Source: G965247475 sp965247475 (lineage in GTDB: Bacteria; Chloroflexota; UBA11872). From it: a DNA stretch of 64,000 bases. The translations under genes were made by a program, and so were the position numbers. The notes beneath the pieces are model-generated. The model did not search any database, was not told where the DNA came from, and worked only from the letters and a program-made list of their open reading frames with translations. Below, in pieces: positions 43,559 to 51,831 of the stretch. Numbering within the stretch: the stretch's first letter is position 1; each line of letters starts with the position of its first letter. The stretch lies in NCBI GenBank assembly GCA_965247475.1, contig OZ252016.1, positions 2,418,001-2,482,000 of the forward strand. The letters are read 5' to 3'.

Positions 43559-44575
43559 ATGGCAGTCAGGCGGCTTCGGCGGTACGGTCCAGGGCGTGGG
43601 GAACATGCTGTCGACCGAGACCCTCTAGCTCAGGTGCAGGCAGCGCCACAGCGAGGCTCGGCCGTCTCGCGCCGCCCGATTGGCGGCGATGCGCCGCCGC
43701 GGTGGGGACTCGTGCGGGGACTCATTCGTTCCGCGCGACCCGTTCAGTGGACCAAGAACGCGGTGGTGCTGGCGGCGCTGGTGTTCGCGCGGGAGCTGGG
43801 GAATCCGACGAGCGTGCTGCTCGCGCTCGCCACACTTGGTCTGTTCGTGCTTGCCTCGGCGAGCGCCTACCTGCTGAACGACGCGATGGATGCGGACCTC
43901 GACCGGCGGCACCCACTGAAGCGCGATCGACCGCTGGCGGCCGGGATCGTACCGGTCCGGGTGGCGGCCGCCGCCGGGGTTGTCGGCTACGCGCTGTCTA
44001 TCGGTCTGGGCGTGCTGGTGGCGTGGCCGGTGGCGGTGGTCCTGGCGATCTATGCGGGACTGCAGGTGGGCTACAGCCTCGGCCTGAAGCACTTGGCGAT
44101 CGTCGACCTGCTGATCATCGCCGCCGGCTTCGTGCTGCGTCCGGCGGCCGGGGCGCTGGCGATCGGCGTTGCGATATCACCGTGGCTGTACTTGTGCACC
44201 TTTCTGCTGGCGCTGTTTCTTGCCGTGAACAAACGCTGGGCCGAGCTGCAATCGCTGGACGATCCGGGCGCGCACCGGCCGATCCTGGCGTCGTACGGAC
44301 GAGACTTCCTGCTCGTGATGACGACCCTGACGTCGGCGAGCACGCTGATGGCCTATGCGCTCTACACGTTCTCCGCCGAGAGCCTGCCGACCAATCACCT
44401 GATGATGCTGACGATTCCGATCGTGGCGTACGGGCTGCTCCGCTACGTGTATCTGGTCTTGGCGCGCGGCGGGGGGCAGTCGCCCGAGCGACTGCTGTAT
44501 CGAGATCCGGGCATCTTGGCGGCGGTCGCGATATGGGGAGCGGCCACCACCGTCATTCTCCAGTACGGCAACTGA
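43559..44575 (+). CDS. UbiA-family prenyltransferase (DPPR-synthase-like)
   Basis: Integral membrane prenyltransferase. The first Asp-rich motif is YLLNDAMDADLDRRHPLKRD (N-D-x-x-D and D-R-x-H-P-x-K), diagnostic of the decaprenyl-phosphate phosphoribosyltransferase group. Eight helices and a second motif region (AVNKRWAELQSLDDPGAHR) follow. It would transfer phosphoribose to a polyprenyl phosphate for envelope arabinose/ribose use, but no downstream epimerase is near. The N-terminus is uncertain: ATG 43559 gives 338 residues, while GTG 43712 gives 287 and fits the family better. Confidence 0.78.
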   Translation: MAVRRLRRYGPGRGEHAVDRDPLAQVQAAPQRGSAVSRRPIGGDAPPRWGLVRGLIRSARPVQWTKNAVVLAALVFARELGNPTSVLLALATLGLFVLASASAYLLNDAMDADLDRRHPLKRDRPLAAGIVPVRVAAAAGVVGYALSIGLGVLVAWPVAVVLAIYAGLQVGYSLGLKHLAIVDLLIIAAGFVLRPAAGALAIGVAISPWLYLCTFLLALFLAVNKRWAELQSLDDPGAHRPILASYGRDFLLVMTTLTSASTLMAYALYTFSAESLPTNHLMMLTIPIVAYGLLRYVYLVLARGGGQSPERLLYRDPGILAAVAIWGAATTVILQYGN

Positions 44576-44667
44576 CAGGCCGGCGCAACCCGCTTCTACG
44601 TCAGTTCGGACGCCCGGGCAGCCGGTTTCGGGGGCGACCTTGACCGAACGGCTGGTCGGCGGAGCGA

Positions 44668-44874
44668 CTAAGGCTGGATGAGCGTGCCGAGGATCAGACG
44701 GTCGTTCTCCGGATCCTCAACGAGCTCAAATTCGACCGAATGACCTTCCGAGACGAACAGACGCAGCCGATCCTTGAACCGCTCGCAGCCGACCGCCTCT
44801 TCAGGGGTGATATCCATGCGCCGACACGCGTCCGCGTACAGGTCGCTCAGCGAGACTCGTCTACGTGCGGACAA
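44668..44874 (-). CDS. Small hypothetical protein
   Basis: 68 residues starting at TTG 44874 with AAGG eight nt upstream. A basic N-terminus (MSARRRVSLSDLYADACRRM) leads to two amphipathic helices and a beta hairpin (SVEFELVEDPENDRLILGTLI). No cysteine cluster or membrane segment. Not recognised. It is convergent with the UbiA gene and divergent from rplY. Confidence 0.5.
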   Translation of the reverse strand: MSARRRVSLSDLYADACRRMDITPEEAVGCERFKDRLRLFVSEGHSVEFELVEDPENDRLILGTLIQP

Positions 44875-45099
44875 TCGCTTGCCTTGCGTCTGCCGCCCTG
44901 ATCGGCCATCGGGACGGCGGGGGTGAACTGCTCCTCAACCATATCAGGTCAGGTGGACCAGGCCTCCGCTCCGTTGACGCCCGACCGGGCCGTTCCTAGA
45001 CTTCAATTGGCGATACATGGGCCGGGCATCCGCATCGCTGCCCGCTGGCTGTCGTGATTGCCGCCCACGCTGACTCTCAGCTACCAGGAGGACCGGTCC

Positions 45100-45807
45100 T
45101 TGCCCGAACGACCTCAGTTGCACGCGACCGAGCGGTCGATACGCGGGAAGCGCGTCAAGCAGTTGCGCCAGTCGGGCGAGATTCCCGCGAACCTGGTCGA
45201 GGCGCGCCGAGTCTCCACGGCGATCCAAGTGCCCGAGCGGGAGCTTGCCGATTTGGTCCGCCAGGGCGGAGCGGGACACTTGGTCGATCTCGTCCGTGAC
45301 GGCGCGACGGAACCGGTGCTGACCGATAGCGTGGAGGTGGACGCGCTTACGAATCGACTGGTGCACGCGGTGTTTCGTCGGGTGGATCTGACGAAGCCGG
45401 TGACCGTGCAGGTTCCGGTGCAGCTCGAAGGGGCCGCGCCCGCCATCGAGGTGCCGGACCTGGTGGTGATCCAAACGCTCAACGAGATCGAGGTGTCCGC
45501 GCTGCCGACGGAGATCCCGTCGCGCCTGATCGGCGACGCTACGCCGCTCGCCGAGGCCGGCGACGACGTTCTGGTCGAGTCGCTGCGGGCCGCCGACGGC
45601 AAGTACACACCCGTGACGGACCGGTTCGCGGCGGTCGCGACGGTGCACTTTGCGCGCACCGCGGTGGAGGAGGAGGACGAGGAGGCCGGGGAGCTCGAGA
45701 TCCTCGAGGGCGAGGTGGAAGGCGTCGACCCGGCGGCGAGCGCTGCCGAACCGGGCGGTGAGAGCGCCGCTGATCCAACCGGCGGGGGCAGCTCGGATGG
45801 CCGCTAG
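45100..45807 (+). CDS. rplY: 50S ribosomal protein L25/TL5/CTC
   Basis: Binds 5S rRNA in the large ribosomal subunit. 235 residues: an N-terminal L25 domain (LHATERSIRGKRVKQLRQSGEIPANL) and the C-terminal TL5 beta domain (EVDALTNRLVHAVFRRVDLTK, ..., LNEIEVSALPTEIP), followed by an acidic Glu-rich tail. The start is TTG 45100, eight nt after a perfect AGGAGG (45086-45091); a GTG/ATG-based frame from 45058 has no such site. Convergent with the trk genes. Confidence 0.9.
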   Translation: MPERPQLHATERSIRGKRVKQLRQSGEIPANLVEARRVSTAIQVPERELADLVRQGGAGHLVDLVRDGATEPVLTDSVEVDALTNRLVHAVFRRVDLTKPVTVQVPVQLEGAAPAIEVPDLVVIQTLNEIEVSALPTEIPSRLIGDATPLAEAGDDVLVESLRAADGKYTPVTDRFAAVATVHFARTAVEEEDEEAGELEILEGEVEGVDPAASAAEPGGESAADPTGGGSSDGR

Positions 45808-45813
45808 CGTCGC

Positions 45814-46497
45814 TTAGAGGGTGGACTCGGCCGCTCGCGGCGCGAACAGGCGCCGCAGCTCCGCCTCCTGATCGATCCGGACCACGGCGACCACTAGATC
45901 GCCTGCCTCCAGGACCGTGTCGCGGCGGGGCAAGAGCGCCTGGTCACCCCGCAGGACCACCGAGATCTGCCCGCCGTACGCGGGCAGATCAAGATCGCCG
46001 GCAGTTGCGCCGTGGGCCGGAGAGTCACGCGTCACGGGGAGCTCGACCAGTTCCATGCCGGCCGACGGCAGGCGCAGCAGGTGGACGATCGGCGCGACGC
46101 TGACGTCACGCTCAATCGTGCTCATCACCAGATCGGTGGCGTTCACGATCGACTCGATGCCGAGGCGGCGGAAGTTTTCGTTGTTCCTGGGGTTATTGAT
46201 GCGGGCGATCGTCCGCGCCCGGCCCTGCGACAGGGCGCGTCCAAGCTGGCTGATGATGATGTTGTCTTCGTCGTCGCCGGTGACCGCGATGAGGAGATCG
46301 GCCCGCTTGATGCCGGCGCCCAGCAGCCAGCGTCCCTCCGAGGCGTCCTGAGGGATCACCGAGCTGCCGATCTCATCCGCCAGTGACTGCGCCTTGCGAG
46401 CGTCGCGCTCGACCACGACGAGCTCGTGTCTGGCGGCACAGAGATCGCGCGCGAGCGCGCTGCCGACCTTTCCACCGCCGGCGATGATGATGAAGAT
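45814..46497 (-). CDS. TrkA-like regulatory subunit with NAD and C-terminal RCK domains (atypical start)
   Basis: NAD-binding regulator of potassium uptake. The TrkA-N Rossmann motif (IIAGGGKVGSALARDL) begins immediately at 46497. The in-frame codons from there back to the previous gene contain no ATG, GTG or TTG, so the start is probably ATC at 46497. That codon follows the TAG stop of the upstream gene (46500-46502) by two nt. The first conventional start, GTG 46416, would cut off the Rossmann motif. The C-terminal TrkA-C domain (VELPVTRDSPAHGATAGDLDL) is complete. It pairs with the TrkA-N-only protein encoded just upstream. Confidence 0.78.
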   Translation of the reverse strand: MFIIIAGGGKVGSALARDLCAARHELVVVERDARKAQSLADEIGSSVIPQDASEGRWLLGAGIKRADLLIAVTGDDEDNIIISQLGRALSQGRARTIARINNPRNNENFRRLGIESIVNATDLVMSTIERDVSVAPIVHLLRLPSAGMELVELPVTRDSPAHGATAGDLDLPAYGGQISVVLRGDQALLPRRDTVLEAGDLVVAVVRIDQEAELRRLFAPRAAESTL

Positions 46498-46499
46498 GG

Positions 46500-46910
46500 C
46501 TAACCGTCCGTCTGGCCGGCCAGAGCAGCGCTGAACGCATCGGCGACGATGTCGGTGGACGAGATCGTCTCGATGCCTAGCTTGGCGAATACTGCGGCGC
46601 GGACGGGATCTTTCACGCGCGCGATCGCGCGCGGAACGTTGAACATGTGCTTGGCGATCTGCGCGGCGGCCAGGTTCGAGTTGTCGCCGTAGGTGACGGC
46701 GATGACGGCGTCGGCTCGCTCGATGCCGGCGGTCTGCAGCACCTCGTTGTCGATCGCGGGTCCGACGATGGTCGTGCCGGCAAAGCCGTCCGGCAGGCGC
46801 GCGAACGCGCGCTTGTCACGGTCGATCACGACGACCGAGTTGTCTTGGCGGTCAAGGCGCCCGGCGATCTCCGCGCCGGCGCGGCCGGACCCAATAACGA
46901 TGATGTACAT
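46500..46910 (-). CDS. TrkA-N domain protein (potassium uptake)
   Basis: 136 residues of a Rossmann NAD-binding domain, starting MYIIVIGSGRAGAEIAGRLD and continuing with SVVVIDRDKRAF and GIERADAVIAVTYGDNSNL. The length is only one TrkA-N domain; the next gene (TrkA-N plus TrkA-C) overlaps its stop region. The pair looks like a two-gene split of the usual TrkA tandem, as CeoB/CeoC in some high-GC bacteria. The membrane channel trkH is not in the window. Confidence 0.85.
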   Translation of the reverse strand: MYIIVIGSGRAGAEIAGRLDRQDNSVVVIDRDKRAFARLPDGFAGTTIVGPAIDNEVLQTAGIERADAVIAVTYGDNSNLAAAQIAKHMFNVPRAIARVKDPVRAAVFAKLGIETISSTDIVADAFSAALAGQTDG

Positions 46911-47244
46911 GTCGTCGCTTGCCGGAGGCGGTGAATCGTGCGTAGTCGGGGCGGGCTATGGTACGGCACGCTGCAGCGTTGACCGAGTCCCGGCCGAGAT
47001 GAGGGGGCGGGTGAGCGACGGACGTCGGCCCCTGAGCGGACGCGCGGCTCGGGTGCGGGCTTGGGACAGGGCGCCGCGGGGTGGACCTAGGCGTCCTGTA
47101 TTGCGAACTCTTCAGTTGGTGATAGCCCTGTGACTCTAGGGAAGCAAACGTTCCCAAACTGAGCACGACGCAGCCAATAGCGTCTTTCGGTGAGTCATAT
47201 GCTTCCGCCTCGGACAGGGGCGGGTTCATCGAGGAACACTTAGG
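46911..47244. other. Intergenic; left edge of a lower-GC stretch
   Basis: About 330 nt with no credible gene. Base composition drops from about 47090 onward. The block GGTGGACCTAGGCG at 47080-47093 resembles the start of the tRNA-Ala 3' end at 49957-49970 (GGTGGACCCAGTCG), 12 of 14 bases. This is suggestive only. Confidence 0.35.
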
Positions 47245-47733
47245 CTAAGCGTGGACGACGCATTCGGGAGTCTGAGGAATCGCCCGCATACGCTCTCGGA
47301 TAAAGGCTGGGACGAGGCTTACTTGTTCCACCTTATCCAGAGGTATCCACTGGGATATGGTTCCCGCATTGCTCCCTTCGAAAACACCGTCCCGGTCGAG
47401 AATCTTTGATCCGGGGGCGAACTCGATCAGGAAGTACAGGGCAACCTCCTGGAACCGATCATTGTCCAACTCGAACAGGTTGTCCGCGACGAGAACGAGA
47501 CGCCCTATCTTTACCTCCTCGCCAAGCTCTTCGCGGATCTCCTTCGCCAACGCTTCGATGGCGTTCTCCCCGTAGTCCACGCGACCACCGGGGACGAAGC
47601 AGAAGTCGTACCTGACGTTGTGCTCGACAAGCAGGTGCTCGTCGTACACGGCGATGCCGCCGACACGATACATGAACGTGAGTCCTCTGTTCGACAACAC
47701 GATCATTTCTGAAGACGTTATGCTAATGCCCAA
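47245..47733 (-). CDS. Nudix hydrolase (low-GC stretch)
   Basis: Nudix protein of 162 residues with an intact box GGRVDYGENAIEALAKEI followed by REELGEE (G-x5-E-x7-R-E-x-x-E-E). An N-terminal start at 47733 or 47706 is possible. Codon use is more AT-rich than in neighbouring genes, matching the 47.1-49.9 kb stretch. Substrate unknown; the family hydrolyses nucleoside-diphosphate-linked compounds. It is followed by a gap and a GMC oxidoreductase on the same strand. Confidence 0.85.
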   Translation of the reverse strand: MGISITSSEMIVLSNRGLTFMYRVGGIAVYDEHLLVEHNVRYDFCFVPGGRVDYGENAIEALAKEIREELGEEVKIGRLVLVADNLFELDNDRFQEVALYFLIEFAPGSKILDRDGVFEGSNAGTISQWIPLDKVEQVSLVPAFIRERMRAIPQTPECVVHA

Positions 47734-48016
47734 AGTAGCTTTCGAAACAATGTTGCGGACCCTTCATAACCGTCGTAGTGCTCGGAAGGAGCCGTCGGCG
47801 GCTGATCCCGAAGGGGCTCGCTTGCCGTCCATGCTCACCGCTGCCGCAAGGCAGGACCGGCAGGGCCATGATGGGCATCGAGCCGAAAGCAATCGTCGGC
47901 TCCTTAGACAACAACCGCGTGATATTTCTCTTTAGATGTTCTACCCGTTGGCCCGTTACCGTACTCGACTCGAGCATGTGTAGCTGGGAACTTGCCAGGC
48001 GCTCCCTGCCGTCTGG

Positions 48017-49567
48017 TCAGTTTGCTTTGATGAAGTCGGCTGCCCGCTCCGCAATGGCAAGCACCGTAAGGTTGAGGTTCGCGCGGACCGTGTCAGGCAT
48101 GATCGATGCGTCGATGATTCGCAGTCGGTCGACGCCGTAAACCTTGCCGTATTGGTCCACCACGGCCAGCGGGTCAGTGGAAGGCCCCATCTTGCAAGTG
48201 CTCGATACGTGGTGTGCGGTGATCACCTCGCGCTTCATCCAGGAATCCAGCGCGTCATCGGTGCACAGGATGTCGTCCGACGGTGCGAACCGCTCCTCGA
48301 TTATGTGACCGAAGGCCTCATGCTTGAACAGGTCGGCACACATCCTGAGGCCTTCACGGAGCCGTGACCGATCGAAAGGGTCGTCCAGAAGGTTGAAGTC
48401 GAGATAAGGCGGTTGCCTGGGGTCGCTCGATTGAATGCGCAACTCCCCCTGGCTCAATGCCAAGTACAGGCACAGGCTTACGCCGACGCCTGTCGGGCTC
48501 CGGTGGTCCAGTCCCCGCATGGGCCTCGCCGCCGAGTAGTTGCCCATGTAGATGACCATATCGTTCTTGAAGGGCGAGCCCGAGGCCGTAAACCGTAGGG
48601 TGACGGTACCCGTCGCAACCTGGTCGACGTTCAATGGGAAGCCTTCGCGCGTGCGCCAGGCCATCGGCACGTCCGGGTGGTCCCGTAGATTGCGCCCGAC
48701 TCCGGGGAGGTCCTCTACCACGGGGATCCCCAATTGCCGCAATTGGTCCCCGGGCCCAATACCCGACAGAGCGAGGATGTGCGGCGTTCCTATGGCGCCG
48801 GCGCAGAGGATTACCTCCTCTCCATAGACGCAGAATTCCTCGTGACCGCTGACTACCTTTAGTCCTACCGCCCGATGTCCCTCGAAGATGATCCTGTGGA
48901 CGAGGCAGTGGGGTCTGATGGTCAGTCCGGCTCGATTGCGTGCCGGGTCGAGGTAGCCGATTGCCGTGCTGACCCGCACGCGGCCGGCGATGTTGAAGGT
49001 CAGAGGTCCGACACCCGTTGAGTCGGGTCGATTATGGTCCGGGCAATCGGGGAACCCGGCGTCTCGACATGCCTGATAGAAGGCGCGCTGTTGAGGCCCC
49101 CATTCGTCGGGCTGGTACCTGCGGCAACTGATGGGGCCGTCCGAACCATGGAATTGATCTGAGAAATCCTGGTCCGCTTCCAGCTTCCGCAGGTAGGGGA
49201 AGATCTGTTCGAACCGCCATTCGGGGTTTCCCCACTCCGCCCACCGATCGAAGTCCTCCTGCATTCCCCGAAGAAACTGAGCGTCGTTGACAGCGCTGGA
49301 GCCGCCGGTGACCTTGCCCCGAGGGACATCTATGCAGGCCTGGTCCGTGGCCCTGGCGCGAAAACTCCATATGTGTCCACTGTCCCAGATTGTTGTCCCG
49401 GTCCCGTAGGCGTACTTAACCGAATCAGGCATTCGCTCCAGCATGGGATAGTCCGCTCCGGCCTCAAGAAGGAGGACCGACCGGTGACGGTCTTCCGACA
49501 AACGGGCCGCCAGCACCGCACCTGCCGAACCCGCTCCAACGACTATGTGGTCGTATCTCTTATTCAT
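48017..49567 (-). CDS. GMC-family FAD-dependent oxidoreductase
   Basis: Flavoprotein of 516 residues of the glucose-methanol-choline family. It has the FAD motif VVGAGSAGAVLAARLSED, the GMC signature GGSSAVNDAQFLRG, then CAGAIGTPHILALSGIGP. The C-terminal catalytic region HHVSSTCKMGPSTDPL carries the His-rich motif. The likely substrate is an alcohol or sterol, as in choline dehydrogenase-like enzymes; betaine aldehyde dehydrogenase is not adjacent. It lies in the lower-GC stretch with a Nudix gene, ending next to tRNA-Ala, so recent acquisition is plausible. Confidence 0.9.
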   Translation of the reverse strand: MNKRYDHIVVGAGSAGAVLAARLSEDRHRSVLLLEAGADYPMLERMPDSVKYAYGTGTTIWDSGHIWSFRARATDQACIDVPRGKVTGGSSAVNDAQFLRGMQEDFDRWAEWGNPEWRFEQIFPYLRKLEADQDFSDQFHGSDGPISCRRYQPDEWGPQQRAFYQACRDAGFPDCPDHNRPDSTGVGPLTFNIAGRVRVSTAIGYLDPARNRAGLTIRPHCLVHRIIFEGHRAVGLKVVSGHEEFCVYGEEVILCAGAIGTPHILALSGIGPGDQLRQLGIPVVEDLPGVGRNLRDHPDVPMAWRTREGFPLNVDQVATGTVTLRFTASGSPFKNDMVIYMGNYSAARPMRGLDHRSPTGVGVSLCLYLALSQGELRIQSSDPRQPPYLDFNLLDDPFDRSRLREGLRMCADLFKHEAFGHIIEERFAPSDDILCTDDALDSWMKREVITAHHVSSTCKMGPSTDPLAVVDQYGKVYGVDRLRIIDASIMPDTVRANLNLTVLAIAERAADFIKAN

Positions 49568-49955
49568 ACAGCTTTGACTTGGCGCTTGAGCATTTCAGTC
49601 CGGCCAGTCCGTTCTCAACAGAGGTCGCCAGCGTCAGCGACCGTGTCATTCCGTCGCAAAAGCAGACGGCGACGCCTGCCGTCCCGTCTTTCCGGCGTGG
49701 GCCGGAATCCAGAGGGGTGATGGCGAATGGTTCCGGACAGTACAGCGGTATCGGGTACTCGGACTACGGCTCCGTATCGAGTACGGAGCCGACTCTACGC
49801 CGGTGTGACCGAGCGGCGTCCTGTCATCCGCTTCGATCAGACTGAGCCTGTGGCATCCCGCTTCTCCTGGATCGTCCTCTCTTGGAGACACACATGGAGC
49901 TGCCACAGAGCCGCCTCGACGCCGTAGGCCTGGCACAGGGCGCTGCTGAAGGCCT
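49568..49955. other. Gene-free region with hairpin next to tRNA-Ala
   Basis: About 390 nt. It contains a perfect 9-bp hairpin at 49768-49790 (GGCTCCGTA ... TACGGAGCC). A block near 49678-49715 reads TTTCCGGCGTGGGCCGGAATCC and resembles short dispersed repeats. No gene is supported. Confidence 0.4.
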
Positions 49956-50031
49956 TGGTGGACCCAGTCGGACTCGAACCGACGGCCTCCTCAATGCCAT
50001 TGAGGCGCTCTTCCAGCTGAGCTATGGGCCC
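49956..50031 (-). tRNA. tRNA-Ala (anticodon GGC)
   Basis: 76-nt cloverleaf on the minus strand with encoded CCA. The acceptor GGGCCCA pairs with TGGGTCC, including the G3-U70 identity pair. The anticodon stem is CCTCA/TGAGG with loop ATGGCAT, giving anticodon GGC (Ala). It is the only one of the three tRNAs here with an encoded CCA and borders a lower-GC stretch. Confidence 0.97.
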
Positions 50032-50087
50032 CGGCCGATCATTGTAGGGCCCCTCCGGGGCGGCCAATCCGCCCGCCGTGGGCGGGG

Positions 50088-50714
50088 TCACGAGGGATCG
50101 GGCGGGGCGAGGCGCCGCGCGTGCTCGTAAGCGTCCCGGGTGTTGAGATTGAGCAGCGTCTCCGGATACGGGAGGTCCACGTCCAGGACGCGCGCCATCT
50201 CCTTGTAGACGACGGCGCGCAGGCCGCTGGTGGAATCGCTCACGGACTCGAGCTCGGCGCGCAGCGCGGCGGGAAAGATCAGCGGGTGTCCCGATGCGCG
50301 CCCATGCGTCGGCCGGGCGATCGAGCGAGGCGCCTCGCGCCAGGCCGCGACCAGCGAGGCGACGAGGCGAGGCGTCAGCGGCTGGTCGACGCTCGCGATC
50401 AAGATCCCGGCCGGATCAGATTCGAGTGCGCGGACGCCGACGACCACCGAGGTGGCCCGGCCGCGCGCATAGTCGGGGTTCGACGCCAGTCGTGCCGGAG
50501 TGGCAGCGAGCGCCCGCGCGACATCGTCGGACGCATGGCCGGTGACGACGACGATCTCGTCGATCGGCGCGACCGCGGACAGCGTGGCTACCTGGTGCGC
50601 AACCAACGGGCGTCCGCCCCAGTCGAGCAACGGTTTCGGCGCACCCATCCGCTCGGACCGGCCGGCCGCAAGCACGACGGCCGCGAGGCCGCGCGCGGGA
50701 GATGCGTTGGGCAC
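50088..50714 (-). CDS. MobA-like nucleotidyltransferase (molybdenum cofactor type)
   Basis: NTP-transferase of 208 residues. The N-terminal motif AAVVLAAGRSERMGAPKPLLDWGG is the nucleotide-binding loop (L-A-A-G-x-S-x-R-M-G) with the metal Lys. Further motifs are VVVTGHASDDV, ASVDQPLTPRLV and ASGHPLIFP. It resembles MocA/MobA, which attach CMP or GMP to molybdopterin. No molybdoenzyme or other mo genes are nearby, so the substrate is unproven. Confidence 0.82.
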   Translation of the reverse strand: MPNASPARGLAAVVLAAGRSERMGAPKPLLDWGGRPLVAHQVATLSAVAPIDEIVVVTGHASDDVARALAATPARLASNPDYARGRATSVVVGVRALESDPAGILIASVDQPLTPRLVASLVAAWREAPRSIARPTHGRASGHPLIFPAALRAELESVSDSTSGLRAVVYKEMARVLDVDLPYPETLLNLNTRDAYEHARRLAPPDPS

Positions 50715-50741
50715 CGTGGACCTACGTTGTCGGCGCGGCGC

Positions 50742-51704
50742 TCAGCGCCCGCGTAGCTGGTCCAGAAGGTCCTGCGCCTGCTCGACTAGAGCGGTGTCCA
50801 GGCCGCCGAGCGCCAGCGCGGCATCGATCTCAGCCAGCGCCTGATCTTCGTTGCCCGCGCGGTACGCCAGCTCGGCCCGCAAGAGCCGGGGCTCGGGTTG
50901 ATCCGGTAGTCGATCGGCGGTCTGTTCGATGACGTCGCGCGCTTCGTCGAGTCGATCCTGGTCGAGCAGGATCTGGGCGATGAGAAGCAACGGGCCGGGA
51001 TCGTCCGGGCGCATGACGAGCGCTTTCCGCAGATCGCGCAGCGCATCCTCGAACCGGCCATCCGCGGCGAGAGTGCGGCCACGGGCCTCATACGCGTCGG
51101 GATCGTTGGGCATGAGGTCCAGAAAACGTGTGAAGTCCGTCACGCCGCCCGGAAGATCGCCCGATCGGGTCCGCACCACGCCGCGCAGCCAGATTCCGCG
51201 CGCGCGCATCTCGGTGGTAGAAGCGCGGTCGACGACTCGATTGGCGTCGGATATCGCGGCGAGGAACCGCCCGACCCGAGCTTGCGCCTGACCGCGGAGC
51301 ACGTAGGCCCCCAGGTCGTCGGGGTTGAGCTGGACCACTTTGTCGAAATCGACCAGCGCGCGCGCGGCATCTTTGAGATCGAGGTAGGCAATGCCGCGCT
51401 GCCGCAGTGCGCTCTGATCGGTGGGGTCGTAGGCAAGCGCACGACTGAAGCTGGCGACCGCCCTGGTGGAATCACCGCCGGCGGCCGTTACCTCGCCGAG
51501 GAGACGATACGCATCGGCGTTGTCGGGAGATGACGCGATCGCTCGCTCCAGCGTCGATTCGGCGGCCGCAAGGTCTCCGTCGGCAAACAGCCGCTCGGCT
51601 TCCTGGACGAGCCCGGCCGCATCAGCCTCGGCTCCGCACGCGAGCACCGCGGCGGCGTATGCCGCCAGCCCGACGCTCGCGATCCGGCGAAGCCATCGAC
51701 TCAT
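50742..51704 (-). CDS. TPR-repeat lipoprotein
   Basis: 320 residues from the ATG at 51704 (a TTG at 51722 adds six). Signal peptide with lipobox VLAC, then about six tetratricopeptide repeats (for example DNADAYRLLGEVTAAGGDSTRA, SALRQRGIAYLDLKDAARAL, DAYEARGRTLAADGRFEDAL). Such proteins act as scaffolds for protein complexes on the outer face of the membrane. No partner can be named from the neighbours. Confidence 0.82.
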   Translation of the reverse strand: MSRWLRRIASVGLAAYAAAVLACGAEADAAGLVQEAERLFADGDLAAAESTLERAIASSPDNADAYRLLGEVTAAGGDSTRAVASFSRALAYDPTDQSALRQRGIAYLDLKDAARALVDFDKVVQLNPDDLGAYVLRGQAQARVGRFLAAISDANRVVDRASTTEMRARGIWLRGVVRTRSGDLPGGVTDFTRFLDLMPNDPDAYEARGRTLAADGRFEDALRDLRKALVMRPDDPGPLLLIAQILLDQDRLDEARDVIEQTADRLPDQPEPRLLRAELAYRAGNEDQALAEIDAALALGGLDTALVEQAQDLLDQLRGR

Positions 51705-51831
51705 GGCGGGATCCGCACGCAATCAGCGACCATAGGCGGCCCGTCTGCGAGTTTGCCACGCTCGGCGAGGTCGGGTGGTCGGGACCCGATTGGCGGCCCG
51801 CGCCGGGACCGCGTTCCGCGCGCGGTCGTCG

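Noticed and set aside
47723..47977. 84-residue minus-strand frame between the Nudix and GMC genes
   Set aside because: No Shine-Dalgarno, no domain and weak composition; it may be a remnant but is not supported as a gene.
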